Position numbers and translations under genes: made by a program. The notes beneath the pieces are model-generated. The model did no database searches. It saw only the letters and a program-made list of their open reading frames with translations, and was not told where the DNA came from. From NCBI RefSeq assembly GCF_048263965.1, contig NZ_JBLXDO010000013.1, positions 53,669 through 117,668 on the forward strand: DNA of 64,000 bases, given 5' to 3'. This stretch comes from Ferrimonas sp048263965. Lineage in GTDB: Bacteria; Pseudomonadota; Gammaproteobacteria; Enterobacterales; Shewanellaceae. Of this stretch, positions 42,135-50,145 are shown piece by piece; position 1 is the first letter of the stretch; every line of letters begins with the position of its first letter.

Positions 42135-43496
42135 TCAGTCCTTGTTCTCTTGAAAACGGCCGGACAGGTTGTATTTATCAAGCATCCTGTACAGGGTCAC
42201 CCGGGAGATCCCCAGCTCCTTTGAGGTCTTCATGATGTTGTTATCATTGCTGTTGAGGGCCGCCACCAGAACCCTAAGGTCGGCCTCAGCCCTGGCATCG
42301 GCCAGGGTGCTTACCTCATTCTGAAGCGACTCTATCTGCAGGTTAAGGTCCTTGGGACCCAGGGTTCGCTGTTCACACATCACCAACGCCCTCTGTACCC
42401 GGTTCTTCAGCTCCCTGATGTTGCCCGGCCACTCATAGGCCATCATCTGCTGCATCGCCTTGGGGGCGAATCCCTGAACCTTGGAGCTGGCCAGGTTGCG
42501 ATATTTACGGAAATAGTAGTGGGCCAGCAATTCGATGTCCTCCCGCCGCTCACGCAGAGGGGGCAATTTCAGGTTGAGGATGCATAGCCTGTAGTAGAGA
42601 TCCTCGCGAAAGCGACCCGCCTTCACCTCGGCAGCCAGATCCTTATGGGTCGCGGCAATCACCCTGACATCCACGGGTATCTGCTTTACTCCCCCAACCC
42701 GGACTATGGTCATCTCCTGCAGGAACCTCAGCAGGTTGACCTGCACCTCCAGTTGAAGGTCTCCTATCTCGTCCAGGAATATGGTGCCCCCACAGGCAGT
42801 TTCAATGTGGCCACGATGGCGGGAGTGAGCACCGGTGAAGGAACCACGCTCATGACCGAAAAGCTCTGACTGGATGAGATTGATGGGGATCGCGCCACAG
42901 TTCACTGCCACAAATGGGCCTTCACAGCGCAGTGATCCGCGGTGAATTGCCTGAGCAACCAGCTCCTTGCCGGTCCCACTCTCCCCCTCCAGCAGGACGG
43001 TGGCATCCACTTTGGCCACCTTGCGAATCTGTCGGTAGACATTGCGCATGGCACTGCTCTCGCCCACCAGGGAGACCCCTTCAGGGTGAGCCTCCTCCTC
43101 AAGAGCACTGGCCCGGCGCAACCGAGCCATGCCTTCTGCGTGACCGAGAGACATCATCAGCCGCCGGGGATCAACCGGCAGGGTATGGTAATCGCTGCAA
43201 TAGCGGGCGATCAGCCTTCGGGTATTTTCATTCTGAGTCCAGTTTTCGGGCACCAGCCCAATCCACTCCACCGCGCCGGCGGTGTCCTGCAGCAACACCT
43301 CGAGCGCCTGATTGAGGCCATTAATCCAACGACTGTCCAGAAGAACGACACCCAAAGAGGGCTGTTCTGCACTTATGAGTGCTCGAGCCTTGTCTATTGA
43401 GTCCAGGTAGATGGGAGACCAACCTGACTGAATCACTTCGTCAGGCAGTATCCATTGTTTCGGGTCTTGCAGACAGATAAGCTTCCGAGATGCCAT
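42135..43496 (-). CDS. Sigma-54-type enhancer-binding regulator, VpsR-like
   Basis: 453 residues in three parts. An N-terminal receiver-like domain of about 130 residues has an aspartate (Asp54, VVLLDSRW) but few receiver landmarks. The AAA+ domain has Walker A GESGTGKE, the sigma-54 loop GSFTGA (usually GAFTGA), Walker B GGTIFLDEIGD and the segment RFREDLYYRL. The C-terminal Fis-type helix-turn-helix is NNIMKTSKELGISRVTLYRML. The layout resembles V. cholerae VpsR, a c-di-GMP-responsive biofilm activator. It is divergent from a secreted-protein gene with a sigma-54 promoter match. ATG at 43494-43496, weak ribosome-binding site. Confidence 0.87.
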   Translation of the reverse strand: MASRKLICLQDPKQWILPDEVIQSGWSPIYLDSIDKARALISAEQPSLGVVLLDSRWINGLNQALEVLLQDTAGAVEWIGLVPENWTQNENTRRLIARYCSDYHTLPVDPRRLMMSLGHAEGMARLRRASALEEEAHPEGVSLVGESSAMRNVYRQIRKVAKVDATVLLEGESGTGKELVAQAIHRGSLRCEGPFVAVNCGAIPINLIQSELFGHERGSFTGAHSRHRGHIETACGGTIFLDEIGDLQLEVQVNLLRFLQEMTIVRVGGVKQIPVDVRVIAATHKDLAAEVKAGRFREDLYYRLCILNLKLPPLRERREDIELLAHYYFRKYRNLASSKVQGFAPKAMQQMMAYEWPGNIRELKNRVQRALVMCEQRTLGPKDLNLQIESLQNEVSTLADARAEADLRVLVAALNSNDNNIMKTSKELGISRVTLYRMLDKYNLSGRFQENKD

Positions 43497-44162
43497 GAAC
43501 CAGTATCCAAATTATGTCCCTTGATGAACCAGGCAATCCCTTAATACTGCATTAGGTTTAGTCCACGAACCTCACTCAAGCCACAGAAACGATCAGTTAA
43601 TTGACACTAATCAGGATACTCGACTGTGTCCCTTCGATGCCGTTGCCTAGCATAAGGTCCCGCCACCTTGCAGCTATAGAAGAAATTTTCAACAAAAAAA
43701 TAAGATGGTTAAAAGGCCATACTGAAGGTATTTCTCTCTCAGAAGGTGTTACACACTGCCTGACTGGTCACCTAAAAAAGGAGCGTCACGCCCACCTCGA
43801 AGCCACGACTGTTAACCGGGCGAATCCAGCAGCAATTAATAAGCTCCCCAAAAAACAATTAATTGACTCTGGCACACTAAAATCACTGTTTCATTACTGA
43901 GACAGATGAAAAAGCCAGGCTTCGACAAACATGAAAAGCTGTTGTTTTTATTACCCTTATTCTTCTGGCCCAAGGCTTGCTTTAGTTCAGGCAGAGGTTC
44001 ACCAGAACCAACCTCAGGCTCCAAGACGCTGACGTGCGACTGGACGCCGGTTTCAGAAACCCTAACACCTCTACCGCACTGGCAGGCTGTCCCTGAGTTG
44101 TCACTGATAAGGACACGCCGTTGCCAACACCATGGCGTCATAGATAAGAATGGGGATATGAC
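43497..44162. promoter_or_regulatory. Divergent region between the VpsR-like gene and the secreted-protein gene
   Basis: 666 bases with no credible gene. It holds the sigma-54 promoter match listed below. Binding sites for the adjacent activator would be expected here, but I could not define one by eye. Confidence 0.5.
43966..43980 (+). promoter_or_regulatory. Sigma-54 (RpoN) promoter match
   Basis: TGGCCCA-N4-TTGC followed by TT, against the consensus TGGCACR-N4-TTGCW: one mismatch, with the invariant GG and GC at exact spacing. It points to the plus-strand secreted-protein gene, predicting a start near 43992 and a leader of about 170 bases. Confidence 0.6.
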
Positions 44163-46001
44163 ATGATGAGAATGAAAGGCTTTACACGACTAACGGCATT
44201 GGCGGCCGCCATTGGACTGGCTGCCACCTCTGCGGTTGCCGTCCACGATGACGGCACCTTCGAACTGGAAGGTAATGCAGTCCAGGATGCTGGCACCCCG
44301 CCGCCAGATGACTGGCAAACCCTGTATCAGGGAGGGGGCAGTCCCACGGTGTTCTCCGGCATCATCAAAGATAAAAACGGCCAGGATGACATCTTTACCG
44401 GAGGGGGCTCCAAGACACCCAACTTCATCGCAGACTGGCGACGCAAGTTCTCTCCCCCACCACCGGATAAAAACAACATCACCAACGCCTATGCCGCCAA
44501 CTATGTGGTTTCTGGCGAGCAGGTGATCTATTTCGGTGCCGACCTGTTTGCTGACAACGGTGACGCCGAACTGGCGTTCTGGTTCTTCCAGGACGACGTC
44601 GCACCTGCGGGCACCGGCTTTACCGGTGAGCATGTGGACGGCGACGTCTACGTGGCGGTGAAGTTCAGCAATGGTGGTACCCAGTCCAACATTGCGGTGT
44701 ATGAGTGGTGGGAAGCCTGTGATAAGCAGGACGTTCCCGGTGGTGGCGGACCTTTGTCTGCAGGCGACTGTGCCGCCGATAACATTCGTGTTGTGGTGCC
44801 TGAAGGCCCAGCAACCTGTAACGGTGCACACGCCGCGGATCAGCCTGCTTGCGCCATTACCAACATCAACGAAGAGAATTCGCCCTGGCCTTACAGCCCG
44901 AAATCCGGGACTGACGGGAAGTTCCCTCCAACCACCTTCTTCGAGGGCGGCATCAATATCTTCGACGCCTTCGGCGAAAACAAGTGCTTCTCCAGCTTCA
45001 TGGCGAGCACAGGTGCGTCTACCTCCTTTACCGCCACAGCGAAGGACTTCGCCCTGGGCGACTTCGATGTCTGCTCCGTCGACGTTAGCAAGACCTGTGT
45101 CAACGACACCGAAGACGACGATGCCCCCACCGCCATCGTTTACAACGTGCGCGGTTGTGGCTACAACGATGGTGGCGGTGCCATCAACCTGACCACCTTC
45201 CAAAACTCCATCAACGGTGGCGCCAACTATGTGCCCGCCGATCTGGCCTGGTACCAGCCTGGTCCGGTGGACGATGGAGCCGGTGGAACCCGGGACTTTG
45301 ATCCCACCATCGATTGTGATGACCCGGTCAAACTGGCGGATGCCATTGCCGATGGCAGTGTAGTAGGCTCCCCCAGCACCTTCGACCTGGGCAGCGGCGA
45401 TGCGCTGATCTACCAGTTCAGCGAAACCACCGCATCCAATGGCCCGTCCGATACCGTTACCCTGGGGGCCCAGGGCACCGATGGCTCCCCCATCGATGCG
45501 GCATCCGATTCCGCCACCTGTCCGCTGCGCACCTTTGCCGCCTCCTTCAATGTGGTCAAGCGTTGTGCTGCCGATCTGGAGGATATTGGCGATAACCTGG
45601 CGGTGCTCATCAACGTTCAGGGCACCGTCTGCAACACAGGTGAAGTGGCGCTGACCAACCTGACCCTGGTGGACGACCCCATGATGCCGACCGGAGTGGC
45701 CGTCACCCTGACGCCTCTGAGCACTACCCTGCAACCCGCAGGAGATACTGGTGACTGTACCACCTACAGCGGCTCCTACTCACCGGACACCATCCCTGCC
45801 GGGGATATTTGCCCCTTCTCCGATCAGGTGAAGGCCACCGCCATTGCTCCGGTGAACTCTGCTGGCGCCGGCTGTACGCTGCTGGGTGATGGCACCAGCG
45901 AGTGTGAAGCCATCTCCAACACCGCCACCTGTAACCTGAGGGCGGTCAATGGCGACAACAACTGTGCCACAGGTCCCCTGAGTCCCCTTCCCTCTAACTA
46001 G
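44163..46001 (+). CDS. Secreted cysteine-rich protein with DUF11-like repeats
   Basis: 612 residues. A signal peptide (MMRMKGFTRLTALAAAIGLAATSAVA) is followed by an acidic, Gly/Asp/Thr-rich exported chain with many cysteines. The C-terminal half contains two segments of similar pattern, VDVSKTCVNDTEDDDA..VRGCGYN and FNVVKRCAADLEDIGDN..VQGTVCN, the second continuing into a DUF11-like beta-sandwich. The N-terminal 300 residues (ANYVVSGEQVIYFGADLF, AELAFWFFQDD) I cannot assign. No membrane anchor or sorting signal is seen. ATG with GGGG seven bases upstream. It is probably a cell-surface or matrix protein under the adjacent regulator; function unknown. Confidence 0.82.
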   Translation: MMRMKGFTRLTALAAAIGLAATSAVAVHDDGTFELEGNAVQDAGTPPPDDWQTLYQGGGSPTVFSGIIKDKNGQDDIFTGGGSKTPNFIADWRRKFSPPPPDKNNITNAYAANYVVSGEQVIYFGADLFADNGDAELAFWFFQDDVAPAGTGFTGEHVDGDVYVAVKFSNGGTQSNIAVYEWWEACDKQDVPGGGGPLSAGDCAADNIRVVVPEGPATCNGAHAADQPACAITNINEENSPWPYSPKSGTDGKFPPTTFFEGGINIFDAFGENKCFSSFMASTGASTSFTATAKDFALGDFDVCSVDVSKTCVNDTEDDDAPTAIVYNVRGCGYNDGGGAINLTTFQNSINGGANYVPADLAWYQPGPVDDGAGGTRDFDPTIDCDDPVKLADAIADGSVVGSPSTFDLGSGDALIYQFSETTASNGPSDTVTLGAQGTDGSPIDAASDSATCPLRTFAASFNVVKRCAADLEDIGDNLAVLINVQGTVCNTGEVALTNLTLVDDPMMPTGVAVTLTPLSTTLQPAGDTGDCTTYSGSYSPDTIPAGDICPFSDQVKATAIAPVNSAGAGCTLLGDGTSECEAISNTATCNLRAVNGDNNCATGPLSPLPSN

Positions 46002-46017
46002 GAGGCATTAAAAGGAA

Positions 46018-46047
46018 ACGGGGCGATGGTTAACACCATCGCCCCGT
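46018..46047. terminator. Bidirectional terminator between the secreted protein and metalloprotease genes
   Basis: A perfect 13-bp inverted repeat with loop TAAC (46018-46030 with 46035-46047). The minus-strand tail is more T-rich than the plus-strand one. Confidence 0.85.
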
Positions 46048-46081
46048 CTTGATTAAACAGATTGCAACTGGCAACAACTCC

Positions 46082-48406
46082 TCACTTGCCGCCCTTACCT
46101 CCTTTTCCACCGCCACCATTGCCGCCACCACTCTTCTGCAGGGTGATGCTGACCTGACCGGTGACAGTATCGGTGCCATCAGACAGCTGATAACTGAAGC
46201 TGTCGCTGCTCTTGAATCTGTTTGCCGGCGTATAGAGGATGGAGTTGTCCCCCTGCAGGGTGACACTTCCTTTGGCCCCTTGCGTGGTTCCCACTACCTG
46301 CAGGGCGTCACCATCCGGATCCCAGTCGTTACCAATAACATCGATAACCACTGACTCCACCTGGGTCAGCACCACGCTATCTTCCACGGCTACCGGCGCC
46401 TGATTGCTGCCCCCGGAGCTGTCACTAACGATGTAGGTGACCACATTACTGCTCTGATAAGCGGCATCGTTACCGTGAACCGCGTTGACGGTCAGGTCGT
46501 AATAGCCATCGGTTGCAGAGGTGGAAGAGGTTACCGTCAACTCAGTGGTTGCCGTCGCACCCGGCGCCAGCCTCAGGGAGGAGTCGGCAAAGGCAGCACT
46601 CCAACCCTGTGGCACATTGGCTGCCAGATCGATGGGGCTATCACCACAACCCTCTGCATCGGTGTTGGTGACGCTGACGGAGTAGGTCACCGGTGTGCCG
46701 GGGGCTACCCACTGGCTCTCACCCGGCGTCACCGCCAGATGAGGCGCGGCAAAAGAGCAACTGGTCTGGTCATAGCTGATGCTGACGGTGGCGCCATCGC
46801 TGCCGATGCTGGTCAGGGTGATGCTGACCCCGGCAGTGCTGTCTGTGTAGGTCTGCCCCAACGGCAAGGCCAGGTCATTCCAATCGTAGTACTGGCTGCC
46901 CGGGGTCATATCCAGCAGATAGCCACTGCCGGCATACTGGTCGGTTCCCAGTCTCACCACCAGCCCCTGTTGAACACTGTCACCGTATGGGGAGCTGTTC
47001 AGGAATTCATCGAACCCTTGTGCCTGGTGAGTTTCCAGGTAGTACCAGCGCTGCTGGCCGGTCACCGGATCCAGATCACGTGGCACCCGTATCGCTTTGG
47101 TGCCACTGCTTTGCAAAGACGCGGGCTCCAGTTGATATTCACCGGAAACACTGGCGGTCACAACCGGAGGGGTACCGGCATAATTGAGCCAGCCCAGGCG
47201 CTCCTTCTGAAAGGCACTGAAATGACCCGCGGTGTGCTGCCCCATACGGTCCAGCACATCTCCATACTCAACGGAGATGCAGCCATCACTCAAGGGGGGC
47301 TTGCCCGCACAAGCCAGGGCGTGGGAGTGCATCAACCCCAGGTTGTGCCCCAGCTCGTGAGACACCACTCCAGCTGAGTCCAGGGTGCCATCAAACCATG
47401 CGTGAGAGGGAGACCCACCAACGGTGGCCTCACCTGACCAGGAACAACCGATATTGGGGAAGGCGTACACCAGACGGTCATAACCCGACAGATCTGCACC
47501 GCTGTCGATGGCTGCGCTCCTAGCCGCCTGGGCAATGTCCATGGTTGGGCAGCCGGTAGGATCGACCGCCAGGGTGAACCAACCAAGCACCTCACCGCTC
47601 AACCAGGTCTTACCAAAAGAGTTTTCCCGGATAAAGTCATCGACCTCACCAAACACCAGATCATGGGCTTGTTGCGCCGTCCAGGGTTCTTGAGTGTTGC
47701 TGGTGAAGTTCACCAAGAGTACTGCGGTACGTTGTTCACCCAGCGCATCGGTCAGCGCCGGCTCACCACTGCTGGTGTTTGTGCCATCGGCCGCCAGGAC
47801 CAGGATGTCGCTGTCCGAGGTCAGTGCCATAGCCTCGCCTACGCGCAGGCCGTTGGCGCGCACCTTGGTGCCACTTGCCAGGCCTCTCGCCTGACTGCCA
47901 AGATGCAGAGTGATGCGCTTGCCATTGGCCATCTTCAACTGATGACGCAACTTATGAGTGCCATCCTCATAATCTTCGTAAAACACTTCCAGCTCACCAT
48001 CAACACTGCCTTTATACTCCAGCATCGCCTGAACCTCGGCTGGCATTCCCTGGCGGCTGTTCGCAGGTAGGGCTGCTTTCAGGGCGGCGGCCGGATTGTG
48101 CTCGGCGAGCTGCATCAACTCAGCCTGACGCACACGTACCGTGTTGACCAATTGATCGAGCAGCGCCGCTTTCTGAGCTTCATCAGCCTGGCGGTACTGC
48201 ATCATGAGATCGGCGAGGGCCATGGACTGGCTGCTGAAAGAGTGCTGACTGTGTGAAGCGCTCTGGGCCGGGGCCGCGTTGGCATGGTTCACCGCCATCG
48301 GCAGAGACAAGCCGAAGGTAACAAGGGCAGCGAACAACGAGGAGCGAGCGGATAGGTTGGCCACGGCGAGATCGCGCGAAGCCACGGAGAAGTTTATTGT
48401 TCTCAA
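46082..48406 (-). CDS. Secreted zinc metalloprotease, M11 (gametolysin)-like metzincin
   Basis: 774 residues. An N-terminal signal sequence (hydrophobic core LFAALVTFGLSL, cut near ANA-AP) and a helical propeptide-like region lead to the catalytic domain with HELGHNLGLMH (about residues 348-358), the metzincin zinc motif. A probable Met-turn (YGDVLDRMG) follows, as in M11 proteases. A NEW3-like domain (about 570-660) and a cadherin/Ig-like module (NQAPVAVEDSVVL..NDWDPDGDAL) precede a tail of Gly and Lys ending KGGKGGK. The start is TTG (48404-48406), eight bases after GAGG. A putative c-di-GMP riboswitch lies 62 bases upstream. It probably acts on surface or matrix proteins. Confidence 0.88.
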   Translation of the reverse strand: MRTINFSVASRDLAVANLSARSSLFAALVTFGLSLPMAVNHANAAPAQSASHSQHSFSSQSMALADLMMQYRQADEAQKAALLDQLVNTVRVRQAELMQLAEHNPAAALKAALPANSRQGMPAEVQAMLEYKGSVDGELEVFYEDYEDGTHKLRHQLKMANGKRITLHLGSQARGLASGTKVRANGLRVGEAMALTSDSDILVLAADGTNTSSGEPALTDALGEQRTAVLLVNFTSNTQEPWTAQQAHDLVFGEVDDFIRENSFGKTWLSGEVLGWFTLAVDPTGCPTMDIAQAARSAAIDSGADLSGYDRLVYAFPNIGCSWSGEATVGGSPSHAWFDGTLDSAGVVSHELGHNLGLMHSHALACAGKPPLSDGCISVEYGDVLDRMGQHTAGHFSAFQKERLGWLNYAGTPPVVTASVSGEYQLEPASLQSSGTKAIRVPRDLDPVTGQQRWYYLETHQAQGFDEFLNSSPYGDSVQQGLVVRLGTDQYAGSGYLLDMTPGSQYYDWNDLALPLGQTYTDSTAGVSITLTSIGSDGATVSISYDQTSCSFAAPHLAVTPGESQWVAPGTPVTYSVSVTNTDAEGCGDSPIDLAANVPQGWSAAFADSSLRLAPGATATTELTVTSSTSATDGYYDLTVNAVHGNDAAYQSSNVVTYIVSDSSGGSNQAPVAVEDSVVLTQVESVVIDVIGNDWDPDGDALQVVGTTQGAKGSVTLQGDNSILYTPANRFKSSDSFSYQLSDGTDTVTGQVSITLQKSGGGNGGGGKGGKGGK

Positions 48407-48467
48407 TTGGGAACCCTCAAAGTTTACAAAAACTCGAAAGCTCCCAAAATCGGGCAGAGGCAGCGCG

Positions 48468-48558
48468 ACTCCTTCGGTAGTCCAGCCCTCTTTGGTTAAA
48501 CCAAAGAGCTGTGACTTTGCGTACCACCAGTTGCCCGGAGGCTTGCCTTTTCGGGAGT
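48468..48558 (-). ncRNA. Cyclic-di-GMP-I (GEMM) riboswitch aptamer
   Basis: Read on the minus strand, a 5-bp closing stem (48554-48558 with 48468-48472) encloses two helical arms. The first arm has GGC and CC strands pairing with GG and GTC, capped by the GNRA tetraloop GCAA (48531-48534) and containing the hallmark internal loop ACGCAAAG (48515-48522). The second is a long hairpin (48488-48508). This matches the GEMM plan of a GNRA-capped helix beside ACGCAAAG. It lies just before the metalloprotease, a gene type known to be GEMM-controlled in Vibrio and Shewanella. I could not define the expression platform, so ON or OFF is open. Confidence 0.8.
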
Positions 48559-49133
48559 GCTTTCGATTATTTTACCGACCAAATGGTTTTTATCTGGCCA
48601 ATTTATTGATAATCCAGCAAGAACATCAAATGTGAGCACCCACTTCGCCCACAAACCCCGCATTCATTGACGCGAAGTAAAGGCATGCTAACAACCACCG
48701 CAAAGGGAGACAACGTAAACTCGTCGATTTTTTGATCGATATTTCCGAATTTACTTTGCCTGGTGAAATGGCGCTAAAGATGTGTTTGGACACTCTCAGG
48801 CTAACCTAACCATGAAGACAACTGGACTGTTTAATTTAAAACTAAAAAACCAAATAATAATAAATCAGCAAGTTGAAAATGATATTTAAGATATATCGGA
48901 TGCAGTTATCACTATTTCAGTGAAAGACTGAAAAGCAACCATTCAATACCCGTCAATCCAGGTAAAACAAAAAGTTTCATGCCTCGGCGTTCAATAAATC
49001 AGGCAAAAGCCTGCGACATCCGGCTGCTGCGTCACCTGTCGATGAGCTAGCCTAAGGGTAGCGCCATTTGTCGAAGATCAGGAACAAGCCGGCCCCCGGC
49101 CCCCGGCCTCAGTCACCTCCAACCGGAGTTATC
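48559..49133. promoter_or_regulatory. Divergent non-coding region upstream of the metalloprotease and DsbA-like genes
   Basis: 575 bases including an AT-rich tract (about 48826-48960). It should hold the riboswitch promoter (a TAAAAT -10-like box on the minus strand near 48575) and the promoter of the DsbA-like gene. No gene is seen. Confidence 0.45.
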
Positions 49134-50045
49134 ATGAACGACACCATACACCGAACACTCAGTATCACCGTCGCGTTGCTGGGAGGAATCTTGCTCCTCT
49201 CACTCTGGAGCTCCTGGGTGTGGGCAGAGGAGACCCCAAAGCAGCAGGAGCACGCCGCTCTGGTGGAACAGATCACTCGGGAAGTGATCCGGGAACTGAA
49301 AGAGAGCGGTCAGTTGAAGGAGGAGGTAGATCAGGGCATTCAGGAGTACTTCGACCAGCAGCGTCAAGCCAGAGCCAAAGCTCGCGAGCAGAGAGAAAAG
49401 TTGGCTCAGGAGCGGGCGAAACTGGTGCGCCCCCCCACTCCGGGACGAGACCACTTTTACGGTAACCCGGATGCCCCCATCTCCCTAATCGAATACTCAG
49501 ACTTTGAGTGTCCCTTCTGCAAACGATTTCACTCTACCGCACGACAGCTGGTGGACCAGTCCAATGGGCAGATAAACTGGGTCTATCGCCATTGCCCTCT
49601 GGGATCCCACAACCCTGGAGCCCAGAAACAGGCAGAGGCTTCAGAGTGTGCCTTTGAACTGGGGGGAGACTCCGCCTTCTGGCGCTTTACCGACGCGATC
49701 TACCTTCGTACCAAGTCCGGTGGCCAGGGGTTTGCCCTTGAGGGCCTCCCCCCCCTGGCCGAGGAGATCGGCCTGAACAAAGAGCAGTTTCAAGAGTGCC
49801 TGGACAGTGGCCGACACGCCAACCGGGTCCTCGAGGATTTCAACGAGGTCGCAAAAATTGGCATAACCGGCACTCCCGGTAACATCCTTCGCCACAACGC
49901 CAGCGGGGAGGTGATCCAGGTGTCGGGAGCAAAGCCTCTTGGAGAACTGAAACAACATGTCCAGGTCCTGGTGGGACAGACGCAGCTACTGAGTCAGCAA
50001 GGCGCAGCGGCGCCAAACTCTCCTGAAGCCAGAAAGCAGGAGTGA
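49134..50045 (+). CDS. Membrane-tethered DsbA-family thiol-disulfide oxidoreductase
   Basis: 303 residues: an N-terminal membrane helix (about 10-30), a charged coiled-coil stalk (about 35-97) and a periplasmic thioredoxin/DsbA domain. The active site CPFC is Cys126-Cys129 in SLIEYSDFECPFCKRFH, and the cis-proline loop is GITGTPGN. PDAPISLIEYSDFECPFC is typical of the BdbD/Com1-like branch. ATG at 49134 with GGAG five bases upstream; a longer upstream frame has no support. It lies between the metalloprotease and lapC and is convergent with lapC. It may assist disulfide formation in the nearby cysteine-rich exported protein; that link is inference. Confidence 0.9.
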   Translation: MNDTIHRTLSITVALLGGILLLSLWSSWVWAEETPKQQEHAALVEQITREVIRELKESGQLKEEVDQGIQEYFDQQRQARAKAREQREKLAQERAKLVRPPTPGRDHFYGNPDAPISLIEYSDFECPFCKRFHSTARQLVDQSNGQINWVYRHCPLGSHNPGAQKQAEASECAFELGGDSAFWRFTDAIYLRTKSGGQGFALEGLPPLAEEIGLNKEQFQECLDSGRHANRVLEDFNEVAKIGITGTPGNILRHNASGEVIQVSGAKPLGELKQHVQVLVGQTQLLSQQGAAAPNSPEARKQE

Positions 50046-50110
50046 GTACCCTAGAGACTCAGATCAAGCCCAAAAAGGTCTGCGATCGCAAGGCGTGGCT
50101 TGATGGCTGT

Positions 50111-50133
50111 AAAAAAGGAGGGCACTGCCCTCC
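50111..50133 (-). terminator. Terminator after lapC
   Basis: A 7-bp stem with a 3-base loop (50117-50123 with 50127-50133), followed on the minus strand by six Ts (50111-50116), 13 bases past the lapC stop. Confidence 0.88.
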
Positions 50134-50145
50134 TCTCTGTTACCC

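Noticed and set aside
43906..44166. An 86-codon frame upstream of the secreted-protein gene with a signal-peptide-like start
   Set aside because: Its composition is not protein-like beyond the first 30 residues, and its start lies upstream of the sigma-54 promoter, so that promoter could not express it.
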